Positions 1 through 6,195 of a stretch of DNA of 7,364 nt are shown here, in pieces. Under the pieces are notes generated by a model. That model was not told the DNA's origin and ran no database searches. It saw nothing but the letters and a program-made list of their open reading frames with translations. Origin of the DNA: a bacterium (GTDB lineage Bacteria > JAMCPX01); contig JAKAHI010000061.1 of NCBI GenBank assembly GCA_021815065.1, positions 1 through 7,364 of the forward strand, in the 5' to 3' direction. Each line of letters starts with the position of its first letter. Positions within the stretch are counted from its first letter, which is position 1. The translations under genes and the position numbers were made by a program.

Positions 1-1312
1 TGGCAAACTCATCCGGGCCGATCCTGCCGAGCTGTCTGTCGTCTCTCAGCGCCGGCACAAGCATCTTTGCTATCCGCTTGAGCAGGGCATCTCCCTTTGC
101 ATAACCGATAGTCTCGTTTATTCCTTTGAACCAGTCTATATCCATAACAATCAACGCCACCTGTTTCCCGGATACGGCAGAAACATCTATGAGCCTCTGG
201 AGTTCCTGCAGTATGTGATTTCTGTTGGGCAGGTCGGTGAGGGGATCGAACAGAGAGGTGTACTTTGTCTTCTGCAGTTTTCCTATATATCCGATTGCAA
301 AGGATATGTCTCCCGAGATCTCCCCGAGTAAACGCAGCTCGTCCTGACCGAAGGTAAACGGTGCAGCCGAGTATATCGTGAGAGCTCCAATCACCTCGTC
401 GGACATGCGGATTGGTATCGAAGCATACGCCCGAAAACCAAAGCTCAACGCACCTCTGCGCCATGAAAGCATCCGAGCATCATGATCGATGTCGTCGCTC
501 GCTACGATCTTGCCCTCAAGGATTGCCTTACCTGCGGGACTAATACCCTCCGGGAGATCCTCGCGTGCATAGAACTTGAGACCTTTAATATACGCCTCTC
601 CGTCTCCCCACATTGCGACAGGTCTGATCTCTTTGGTGTCCTTGTCCACAAGCCCGATCCATGCGAACTTAAATCCGCCTTCATCGACAAATATCGGACA
701 TACCCCTCCGAACAATTCATTGATATTGCCGACCCTGATGATAAATTCATTTATCTTGCTCAGAACCGAGTAAAACGTGTTTATTTGGCTGATCTGGGCC
801 TGTTTGTCGTATAAGTACGCCTCCATGGCATTCGTTATATCAAAAAACATAACCTTGAATAAAATCGAGATCATCCCTGAAAATGCCTTTTTATTATTGC
901 CTGAATACTCTTGTATAAGAGGGACAAGCTCTTTTATGACCTCATTGTATGCTCCGATGTAGTACTTTGGATCAAAACCGGCTATGTTATGACGATAACC
1001 GGTACTCAGTCGATCGATCACGTAATCAAGGTCATTTTCGCCTTCAAAAAGCTGTGCAAAATACGTGGAAACTTTCTTCTTGATGTCAGTGGCATTGTAT
1101 TGCCTTGCAATGGCCCTCGTTTCCTCAAACGTCAGCAGGTGTTTTATAAACACATCGGCAACCCTGTCCGGTATCCATGGGGCTTTTTTATATGCTGACC
1201 TGAGCAGACGTATGTCTGCTTCGGAAATCGAAAGAAACTTCTTGCGTCTCTCAAGTTCCGGGCCATCTATACCGGGCCCATCTCTTCTCTTGTCAGAAAA
1301 ACTTTTTGTCAT
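1..1312 (-). CDS. Globin-coupled sensor with GAF and GGDEF domains (3' end cut by window)
   Basis: This is a predicted cytoplasmic heme-based gas or redox sensor tied to cyclic-di-GMP signalling. 437 residues are visible, without a stop, and the frame leaves the window at base 1. Residues about 28-170 match the protoglobin sensor domain of HemAT/DosC. The segment RHNIAGFDPKYYIGAY (107-122) places His108 at the proximal heme-ligand position. A helical linker (about 165-190) leads into a GAF domain (about 190-342), with GGFKFAWIGLVD (212-223) and GFRAYASIPI (292-301) typical of GAF_2. The GGDEF domain begins at DPLTDLPNRN (356-365) and has MDIDWFKGIN (390-399), but its signature reads GPDEF (432-436). 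There is no RxxD I-site: R423 is followed at the fourth position by R426. I see no transmembrane segments. ATG 1312 is preceded by an in-frame TAA four codons upstream and a weak GGGAAG; the next Met is residue 147. An EAL domain could follow outside the window. Domain calls are firm; ligand and enzymatic activity are inference. Confidence 0.88.
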   Translation of the reverse strand, partial: MTKSFSDKRRDGPGIDGPELERRKKFLSISEADIRLLRSAYKKAPWIPDRVADVFIKHLLTFEETRAIARQYNATDIKKKVSTYFAQLFEGENDLDYVIDRLSTGYRHNIAGFDPKYYIGAYNEVIKELVPLIQEYSGNNKKAFSGMISILFKVMFFDITNAMEAYLYDKQAQISQINTFYSVLSKINEFIIRVGNINELFGGVCPIFVDEGGFKFAWIGLVDKDTKEIRPVAMWGDGEAYIKGLKFYAREDLPEGISPAGKAILEGKIVASDDIDHDARMLSWRRGALSFGFRAYASIPIRMSDEVIGALTIYSAAPFTFGQDELRLLGEISGDISFAIGYIGKLQKTKYTSLFDPLTDLPNRNHILQELQRLIDVSAVSGKQVALIVMDIDWFKGINETIGYAKGDALLKRIAKMLVPALRDDRQLGRIGPDEFA

Positions 1313-1365
1313 GAAAGTTTACTTCCCTTTCTTTCCCGTATATACCATTTTCTCCGGAATTGCCC

Positions 1366-1385
1366 CCATCCGGCCTGCCGGATGG
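1366..1385. repeat. GC-rich perfect inverted repeat upstream of the globin-sensor gene
   Basis: The arms CCATCCGGC (1366-1374) and GCCGGATGG (1377-1385) are exact reverse complements separated by 2 nt. In RNA this would give a stable 8-9 bp hairpin. It lies between the lptG stop and the start of the sensor gene, in the 5' leader of that gene if it is read through from lptG. Neither side has a T tract directly after the stem, so it is not a standard intrinsic terminator. It may be a transcript-stabilising or attenuating hairpin or a protein-binding palindrome. The inverted repeat is seen; any role is inference. Confidence 0.6.
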
Positions 1386-1405
1386 CATTTCGTGAAGTCT
1401 ATATC

Positions 1406-1437
1406 AAAAAAAGGCAAATAAATCACTAAAAAGTGAT
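1406..1437 (-). terminator. Possible weak terminator after lptG
   Basis: Just past the lptG stop, on the minus strand, a 6-bp inverted repeat (ATCACT / AGTGAT, at 1422-1427 and 1432-1437) closes a 4-nt loop and is followed 9 nt later by seven T residues (the A run at 1406-1412 on the plus strand). The stem is short and AT-rich, and the T run is not adjacent to it. Termination is therefore at best partial, and read-through into the sensor gene is plausible. Confidence 0.3.
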
Positions 1438-1444
1438 CCCGGAC

Positions 1445-2530
1445 TTACCATTTTGTAAAGAGTATCACCACGCATGCGGCCAGCAGCGTCATGATATTGG
1501 GAAGCCACGCGGCAAGCGCACCGTTGAGTATCTCTGAATTGCCCATGGACATGGACAATGCCATGATGATCCAATAACTGAACCCTATGGCAAGGGATAC
1601 GCCGAAAGCGAGCATCACACCGGAAGTTTTCCTTTTCTTCAATGAGAAGGGTACCACGAGCAGGATTACGAACAACGACGACAATGGATAGGTAATTTTG
1701 GAGTTAAGATCGACATCATAGGGAGCGTACGTGTATCCCTCGTCTTTTAATTTCTTGATGTATGATTTGAGCTCGCTATAATCCATTTCATCCGGCGTCT
1801 TGCCGGTGTGTCTGAAATCCGATATCATAAAGGGCAGCTGCAGTTCTGTTGACTTTGAAAAGGCATAGGCAGTCTGGTATCCGCCCTGAAAATCCCTCAT
1901 GTAGATATCCGTTGCATCCCAGGCACCGTGGTTCCATCGGGCTGCATTTACATCCGTCCTGTTCACCAGTGTACTGTTATCCTTCGAGAATTTGTATATC
2001 GTAATGTCTTTGATGGTATCGAGCCATGGAACGAACAACCCGACTTTATAGATGTCGGTGCCCGACCTGAACCATATATTGTTTACCTTGAAGTTCTTTG
2101 AAAGGCTTGACTGGGTATGGTGGATCTGCGAATCCAGCATGGCATTTTTAATATTTGCCTGAGGCACGACATACTCTCCAAGTACAAAATGAAGCAACGA
2201 CAGTATCACGACGATGATCACCGCGGGTTTTATGATGGTAAACGGACTTATGCCCGTTGTCAGAAGCGAGCCTATTTCGTTGTTCCTTGACATCACCGTA
2301 TACACGATAACAACCGTTAAGAGTGCTGCCATCGGAACGGTCTGGTATACGATTCCCGGCATTTGGGTCACATAAAACATCACGATGGCATTCACCGATG
2401 GTTGCAGCGCTATGATGTCCTTCAAGCTTTCGAAAATGGTGACAATGATATAAAGTCCGGATAGTGCCGTAATTGAAATGAGATAAACCTGTAAAAATTC
2501 ATCAATGATATATCTGCTTATGATCTTCAC
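1445..2530 (-). CDS. lptG: LPS export ABC transporter permease LptG
   Basis: LptG is one of two inner-membrane permease subunits of the LptB2FG transporter, which extracts LPS from the outer leaflet of the inner membrane and passes it to LptC and the periplasmic bridge. The 361-residue length is normal for the YjgP/YjgQ family. The N-terminus (MKIISRYIIDEFL) and the cytoplasmic coupling segment SRNNEIGSLLTTGISPFTII (81-100) are family hallmarks. Predicted membrane segments lie near 15-36, 48-79, 98-122, 278-297, 304-328 and 338-359. The periplasmic jellyroll domain occupies about 123-275. The start is GTG at 2530, within a GTGA overlap with the lptF stop and 5 nt after a perfect AAGGAGG. Being second in the pair and about 360 residues long supports LptG rather than a second LptF. 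LptB, LptC and LptA are not in the window. Confidence 0.92.
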   Translation of the reverse strand: MKIISRYIIDEFLQVYLISITALSGLYIIVTIFESLKDIIALQPSVNAIVMFYVTQMPGIVYQTVPMAALLTVVIVYTVMSRNNEIGSLLTTGISPFTIIKPAVIIVVILSLLHFVLGEYVVPQANIKNAMLDSQIHHTQSSLSKNFKVNNIWFRSGTDIYKVGLFVPWLDTIKDITIYKFSKDNSTLVNRTDVNAARWNHGAWDATDIYMRDFQGGYQTAYAFSKSTELQLPFMISDFRHTGKTPDEMDYSELKSYIKKLKDEGYTYAPYDVDLNSKITYPLSSLFVILLVVPFSLKKRKTSGVMLAFGVSLAIGFSYWIIMALSMSMGNSEILNGALAAWLPNIMTLLAACVVILFTKW

Positions 2531-3675
2531 CGGTACCTCCTTAAATAAACAAGAGGATTCAGGAATTGAAGATTTTTCTCGAGTGAGACCATAGAGAGCA
2601 AGAGCAGCGCTATGATAAAGAAGAAAAGATCTACCAGTGCTACGGCAATGATGGGGTTCAAGATGTTTAATTTGCCCACAGTTTCGGCACCGCTTAAAAC
2701 AATGTAGTATAACAGAACGAGGATCACCGCAATCGTTACTCCGTAAGCTTTTCCGGACCGCGGTGATTTTATGCCGAGCGGTATACCGATTATGGCAAAA
2801 ATGATAACAGTGAATGGTATTGCAAAACGTTCTGCAATATCGGTCAGCAGGGAATTATAATGCTGATGTTCCTTTTTTAGGACGTAATACTTATGGATAA
2901 GTTCTGGTATGGTCATTTCAAAGGTCGACTTGTTGTAATAGGACATCGACGGCATAATCTCGCTCTGGGAGAAAGACAGATCGTAATCCTTAAAGTTTAT
3001 CAGCCGTATCGTATCCGGATTATCCCCCAGCTGCTGAATAGTTCCGTCCTGGAGAGATAATGTTATCGTCTTATTTGCTTTGTCTACAATGAAAGTACCC
3101 TGCCGGGCAATAATGGTGTTGGGCAGCCTGGGGTTTCTTGTATCATAAATAATGACGTGGTTCATGATTTCCCGGTTCTTGGACAGGCTATCGACATAAA
3201 ATACAATATCGCTGGTGAAGGTATTGAATGCCTTTTCACTGACACCCACGGTGGTCTTTTTAATAATGATATCGAAGAACTCGTTTTTCAGGGCAAGGTT
3301 GGCATCGGGGAGCAGATAAAAGGATATAAAACTTGTTGCTATATAGGCAAAAACCCCTATCCACAGCGGAGCCCTCGAAAGTTTGGCAAGATTTATGCCT
3401 ATCGCCTTCATGGCGATGATTTCGCTGTCTCCGGACAATCTATTGAATGCAAGCACAACGGACACAAGCACCGATATGGGAATAGAGAGTGCAAGTATAA
3501 AAGGAGACATATAGAGAAACAACAAGGAAACGTCTTTGACGGAAACGCCCTTCCCGATGATAAGATCGAAGAACCTGACCATCCTTCCTACAAGCATCAG
3601 GGAACTTATCGCAAGCAGGCTCACGACAAAAGGTGACAGTATCTCTTTGAGTATGTATTTATCGGTAATCTTCAC
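2527..3675 (-). CDS. lptF: LPS export ABC transporter permease LptF
   Basis: LptF is the partner permease of LptG in LptB2FG. The 382 residues have predicted membrane segments near 12-38, 50-78, 102-123, 284-301, 312-330 and 340-362, with a periplasmic domain at about 124-275. Family signatures are SGDSEIIAMKAIGIN (81-95), the cytoplasmic coupling helix that contacts LptB, and FAIPFTVIIFAIIGIPLGIK (284-303) followed by an R-SG-YG stretch. I chose GTG at 3675 because it gives the usual MKITDKYILKEIL-type N-terminus right at the first membrane helix. The frame stays open 66 codons further upstream, but that part is basic, lies over the 3' end of dcd and resembles nothing. The gap to the dcd stop is 17 nt and no clear Shine-Dalgarno precedes the GTG, so translation may depend on ribosomes finishing dcd. 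The stop TGA overlaps the lptG start by 4 nt. Confidence 0.92.
   Translation of the reverse strand: MKITDKYILKEILSPFVVSLLAISSLMLVGRMVRFFDLIIGKGVSVKDVSLLFLYMSPFILALSIPISVLVSVVLAFNRLSGDSEIIAMKAIGINLAKLSRAPLWIGVFAYIATSFISFYLLPDANLALKNEFFDIIIKKTTVGVSEKAFNTFTSDIVFYVDSLSKNREIMNHVIIYDTRNPRLPNTIIARQGTFIVDKANKTITLSLQDGTIQQLGDNPDTIRLINFKDYDLSFSQSEIMPSMSYYNKSTFEMTIPELIHKYYVLKKEHQHYNSLLTDIAERFAIPFTVIIFAIIGIPLGIKSPRSGKAYGVTIAVILVLLYYIVLSGAETVGKLNILNPIIAVALVDLFFFIIALLLLSMVSLEKNLQFLNPLVYLRRYR
2536..2542 (-). promoter_or_regulatory. Ribosome binding site fixing the lptG GTG start
   Basis: AAGGAGG on the minus strand lies inside the last codons of lptF, 5 nt before GTG 2530-2528. It decides the non-ATG start of lptG and, with the GTGA overlap, suggests coupled translation of the two permease subunits. 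Confidence 0.85.
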
Positions 3676-3692
3676 AAGACACAAATCATCGT

Positions 3693-4247
3693 TTAAACCT
3701 TGGGGATGGTTATACCGCGCTGTCCCTGATACTTGCCTTTTCTGTCGCCATACGAGACCTCGCACATCTCGTCGCTCTCGAAAAATAATATCTGGGCTAT
3801 GCCTTCGTTTGCGTAGATCCTTGCTGGTAACGGAGTTGTATTGGACACCTCGAGTGTTATGAAACCTTCCCATTCCGGTTCAAGCGGCGTTACGTTCGTA
3901 ATGATACCGCAGCGTGCATACGTGGATTTCCCCACGCATATCGTCATTACCTTCCTCGGCACCTTGAAGTATTCCACAGACCTGCCCAGTGCAAACGAGT
4001 TGGGAGGGATGATGCAGATATCTCCCTTAAAATCCACAAATGATTTTGTATCGAATTCTTTCGGATCGACGATCGCCGTATTAATGTTCGTAAAGATCTT
4101 AAACTCGTCCGCTATCCTGATATCGTATCCGTATGATGAAAGACCGTACGATATAACACCCCGGGAAACCTGCTTTTCTGCAAACGGTTCTATCATGTTA
4201 TGCTTTACTGCCATTTCCCGTATCCACTTGTCGGCTTTTATAGCCAT
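3693..4247 (-). CDS. dcd: dCTP deaminase
   Basis: Dcd hydrolytically deaminates dCTP to dUTP plus ammonia in the cytosol, feeding dUMP/dTMP synthesis; these enzymes are homotrimers of the dUTPase fold. The 184-residue length is normal for the family. Visible motifs are SSYGYDIRIADEF (37-49), the phosphate-contacting GKSTYARCGI (106-115), EPEWEGFITLEVSN (123-136) with the likely catalytic Glu133, and the C-terminal GKYQGQRGI (171-179) that closes over the nucleotide. The sequence resembles the long type common in proteobacteria. Whether it also hydrolyses dUTP, as bifunctional Dcd-Dut enzymes do, cannot be excluded from sequence alone. ATG 4247 has a strong GGAGGAGG 6 nt upstream. It is the first gene of the leftward set with lptF and lptG, a pairing with no known biochemical logic. 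Confidence 0.95.
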   Translation of the reverse strand: MAIKADKWIREMAVKHNMIEPFAEKQVSRGVISYGLSSYGYDIRIADEFKIFTNINTAIVDPKEFDTKSFVDFKGDICIIPPNSFALGRSVEYFKVPRKVMTICVGKSTYARCGIITNVTPLEPEWEGFITLEVSNTTPLPARIYANEGIAQILFFESDEMCEVSYGDRKGKYQGQRGITIPKV

Positions 4248-4253
4248 AGAGTT

Positions 4254-4261
4254 CCTCCTCC
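4254..4261 (-). promoter_or_regulatory. Ribosome binding site of dcd
   Basis: GGAGGAGG on the minus strand lies 6 nt before the dcd ATG. It confirms this start and is the strongest ribosome binding site of the leftward set. Confidence 0.8.
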
Positions 4262-4291
4262 ACTTTGATTGAATTGTTCAACATTTAACAG

Positions 4292-4300
4292 CTTATACCA
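4292..4300 (-). promoter_or_regulatory. Candidate extended -10 promoter for dcd-lptF-lptG
   Basis: On the minus strand TGGTATAAG matches an extended -10 element (TGn plus TATAAT-like). No convincing -35 is found 16-18 bp upstream, which extended -10 promoters can tolerate. Transcription would start near 4285 and leave a leader of roughly 38 nt containing the dcd ribosome binding site. This rests on pattern matching only. Confidence 0.4.
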
Positions 4301-4355
4301 TTGATTTCAAGTTATACTGCTATTAATCCGCAGCGGCCATTTCTGTTCTTTCCCG

Positions 4356-4383
4356 TGTTAAATCCATGTAAAATCCACGTAAA
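4356..4383. promoter_or_regulatory. Three tandem hexamers at 11-bp spacing: candidate Pho box operator
   Basis: On the plus strand the hexamers TGTTAA (4356-4361), TGTAAA (4367-4372) and CGTAAA (4378-4383) are separated by two identical 5-bp spacers, ATCCA. Read on the minus strand the units are TTTACG, TTTACA and TTAACA. This resembles the TT(A/T)ACA-N5 repeats bound by Bacillus PhoP and shares the 11-bp period of PhoB boxes. Placement in front of pstC supports a Pho regulon operator. The repeats are seen; the regulator is inferred. The minus-strand orientation of the match leaves open whether it acts on pst, on dcd-lptFG, or on both. Confidence 0.6.
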
Positions 4384-4412
4384 CGACAATTTACTTGTGT
4401 ACTGAATTTATT
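4384..4412 (+). promoter_or_regulatory. Weak candidate promoter for the pst operon
   Basis: No consensus sigma-70 promoter precedes pstC. The best options are a -10-like TTTATT at 4407-4412 with a poor GACA-containing -35 at 4383-4388, or a -10-like TTTACT at 4390-4395 whose -35 position falls within the tandem repeats. A weak core promoter overlapping or following an activator site is what is expected for a PhoB/PhoP-activated operon. I cannot choose between the two. Confidence 0.3.
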
Positions 4413-4433
4413 GGGTGTACTTCCCTGATTATC

Positions 4434-5342
4434 ATGGGAAATAGAATTGGCGATCGTATCATTAAATTTGCATCTCTGCTTTTCGCTTCTGTCATACTGG
4501 TGCTCGTCGCGGGCATCGTCTATGAACTGATAAAAGGATCAGGCCGGTCCCTTGCAAAATTCGGCTGGGGGTTCCTCATAACATCGACATGGGACCCGGT
4601 CAATAAAGTCTTCGGAGCACTGCCGTTTATATTCGGTACCATCGTCTCATCCATTATTGCTCTCATCATAGCCCTGCCTCTGAGTATCGGCATCGCTATC
4701 TTCTTATCGGAACTTGCCCCCAAAAAGGTAAGAATTTATGTGTCTCTGATGATCGAGATGCTTGCAGCGGTACCGAGTATAATTTATGGATTATGGGGCT
4801 TATTTGTCATGACACCGTTTTTACAAACCCGAATCGAGCCCTTGCTCGGTAAACACCTCGGATTTATTCCCCTCTTTCAGGGTCCTCCCCTTGGAGTCGG
4901 CATGCTTGCCGGAGGCCTTATTCTTTCCATCATGATAATACCGACCATTGCATCCATAACAAGGGATATATTCAATACGATCCCGACGCTCTACAAAGAA
5001 GCGGGATTTGCAATCGGCATGACGCGGTGGGAAGTCATATCAAAGATAGTATTTCCCCAGGCACGATCGGGCATGATCGGAGCGGTCATGCTGGGGTTCG
5101 GCAGGGCCCTCGGAGAAACAATGGCCATAACGATGGTGATAGGCAATGCTCCCGTCATATCGGCGTCATTATTTTCTCCGGCATATACGATGTCCAGCGT
5201 CATAGCCAACGAATTTACCGAGGCGACATCGAAACTGTATATCTCTTCACTCATAGAACTTGCGCTTCTGTTGTTCATAATTTCCATGCTGTTCAACGCC
5301 ATTGCAAAGCTGCTTATCAAGAGAGGCAGGTTTACGCAATGA
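4434..5342 (+). CDS. pstC: Phosphate ABC transporter permease PstC
   Basis: PstC is one of two membrane subunits of the PstSCAB high-affinity phosphate importer. The 302 residues have predicted membrane helices near 12-32, 64-92, 104-126, 152-175, 213-238 and 268-294. The ABC-permease EAA loop is KEAGFAIGMTRWEVISKIVF (188-207), which docks on PstB, followed by the PstC-typical GFGRALGETMA (221-231). EMLAAVPSIIYGLWGL (108-123) is also characteristic. I chose ATG 4434, giving MGNRIGDRIIKFASLL directly before the first helix. A TTG at 4395 would add 13 unremarkable residues. No good Shine-Dalgarno precedes either start, so the exact start is less certain than the gene. It is the first gene of the rightward operon, with no pstS before it, and its TGA overlaps the pstA ATG. 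Confidence 0.94.
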   Translation: MGNRIGDRIIKFASLLFASVILVLVAGIVYELIKGSGRSLAKFGWGFLITSTWDPVNKVFGALPFIFGTIVSSIIALIIALPLSIGIAIFLSELAPKKVRIYVSLMIEMLAAVPSIIYGLWGLFVMTPFLQTRIEPLLGKHLGFIPLFQGPPLGVGMLAGGLILSIMIIPTIASITRDIFNTIPTLYKEAGFAIGMTRWEVISKIVFPQARSGMIGAVMLGFGRALGETMAITMVIGNAPVISASLFSPAYTMSSVIANEFTEATSKLYISSLIELALLLFIISMLFNAIAKLLIKRGRFTQ

Positions 5343-6184
5343 ACTCATTCAGTTACCTGAAAAGGCGTATCCTGAACAAATTCATGCTTTTTCTCTCCTA
5401 TGGCTCCGCGGCTTTCGGTGTTGTTATACTTTTTTTGATCCTCTCGTACATCATCATCAAGGGGGCATCATCCATCAATCTGGATTTCTTTATTAAACTG
5501 CCGAAACCTACCGGCGAAACCGGGGGCGGTATTGCAAATGCCATCGTAGGGAGCTTCATCGTTGTCGGTACGGCGTCCTTGATAGCGATTCCGGTCGGCG
5601 TCATGTCGGGTATATACCTTGCAGAATTCGGTAAGAACAAATTCGCATTCCTGATACGGTATTTCGCCGATGTTATGAACGGCATACCTTCGATCGTAAC
5701 CGGTATCGTCGCTTATGTTTTCGTTGTGGTACCGATGCACGGTTTTTCCGCACTTGCGGGTGGAATTGCCCTTTCGATAATGATGATCCCCATCATAACA
5801 AGGACCAGCGAAGAATTGATAAAAATGGTGCCGGATACCATACGGGAGGCCGGGCTTGCACTGGGGATCCCCCAATGGAAGGTCATACTGTTTATCGTAC
5901 TGCGGACGGCATCGACCGGTATCGTCACCGGCATCATGCTGGCGGTAGCAAGGGTCGGAGGCGAAACCGCCCCTCTTCTGTTCACTGCATTCAACAATTC
6001 CTTCATGAGCTTCAGGCTCGATCAGCCCATCTCGACGATGACCGTGCTTATCTACAACTATGCCTCATCACCCTATCCAGATTGGAACGCCATAGCATGG
6101 GGCAGCGCGTTTGTTCTCATCATCATCGTGTTGGTCGTCAACATACTGTCAAAGATGTTTACAAATACAAAATATTCCTTATAA
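5339..6184 (+). CDS. pstA: Phosphate ABC transporter permease PstA
   Basis: PstA pairs with PstC to form the phosphate channel. The 281 residues are normal for the family. Helices are predicted near 20-41, 66-93, 113-133, 137-153, 184-205 and 254-272. Family marks are GGGIANAIVGS (62-72) and DVMNGIPSIVTGI (111-123). The EAA loop is REAGLALGIPQWKVILFIVL (169-188), followed by ARVGGETAPLLFTA (204-217). The start ATG 5339 sits in an ATGA overlap with the pstC stop, with a modest AGG-containing site about 8 nt upstream. This implies coupled, roughly equimolar synthesis of the two channel halves. Confidence 0.95.
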   Translation: MNSFSYLKRRILNKFMLFLSYGSAAFGVVILFLILSYIIIKGASSINLDFFIKLPKPTGETGGGIANAIVGSFIVVGTASLIAIPVGVMSGIYLAEFGKNKFAFLIRYFADVMNGIPSIVTGIVAYVFVVVPMHGFSALAGGIALSIMMIPIITRTSEELIKMVPDTIREAGLALGIPQWKVILFIVLRTASTGIVTGIMLAVARVGGETAPLLFTAFNNSFMSFRLDQPISTMTVLIYNYASSPYPDWNAIAWGSAFVLIIIVLVVNILSKMFTNTKYSL

Positions 6185-6195
6185 GATAGCAGCAC

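Noticed and set aside
9..464. Minus-strand open frame of 151 codons
   Set aside because: It is in a shifted frame of the same strand as the sensor gene. The true frame there encodes the GAF/GGDEF motifs; this one gives Arg- and Cys-rich low-information sequence.
482..1421. Several plus-strand open frames of 60-118 codons across this stretch
   Set aside because: They lie opposite the globin-GAF-GGDEF gene, whose frame is continuous and recognisable. Their translations show no family resemblance.
3676..3873. 66-codon in-frame N-terminal extension of LptF
   Set aside because: It overlaps the 3' end of dcd in another frame, is highly basic, and would put non-family sequence before the first membrane helix. 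GTG 3675 gives the normal family N-terminus.
3157..4272. Plus-strand open frames of 108-159 codons opposite lptF and dcd
   Set aside because: They are antisense to strongly recognised genes and carry no recognisable motifs.
4395..4433. Upstream TTG start for pstC
   Set aside because: It has no Shine-Dalgarno, adds residues absent from typical PstC N-termini, and overlaps the likely promoter region.
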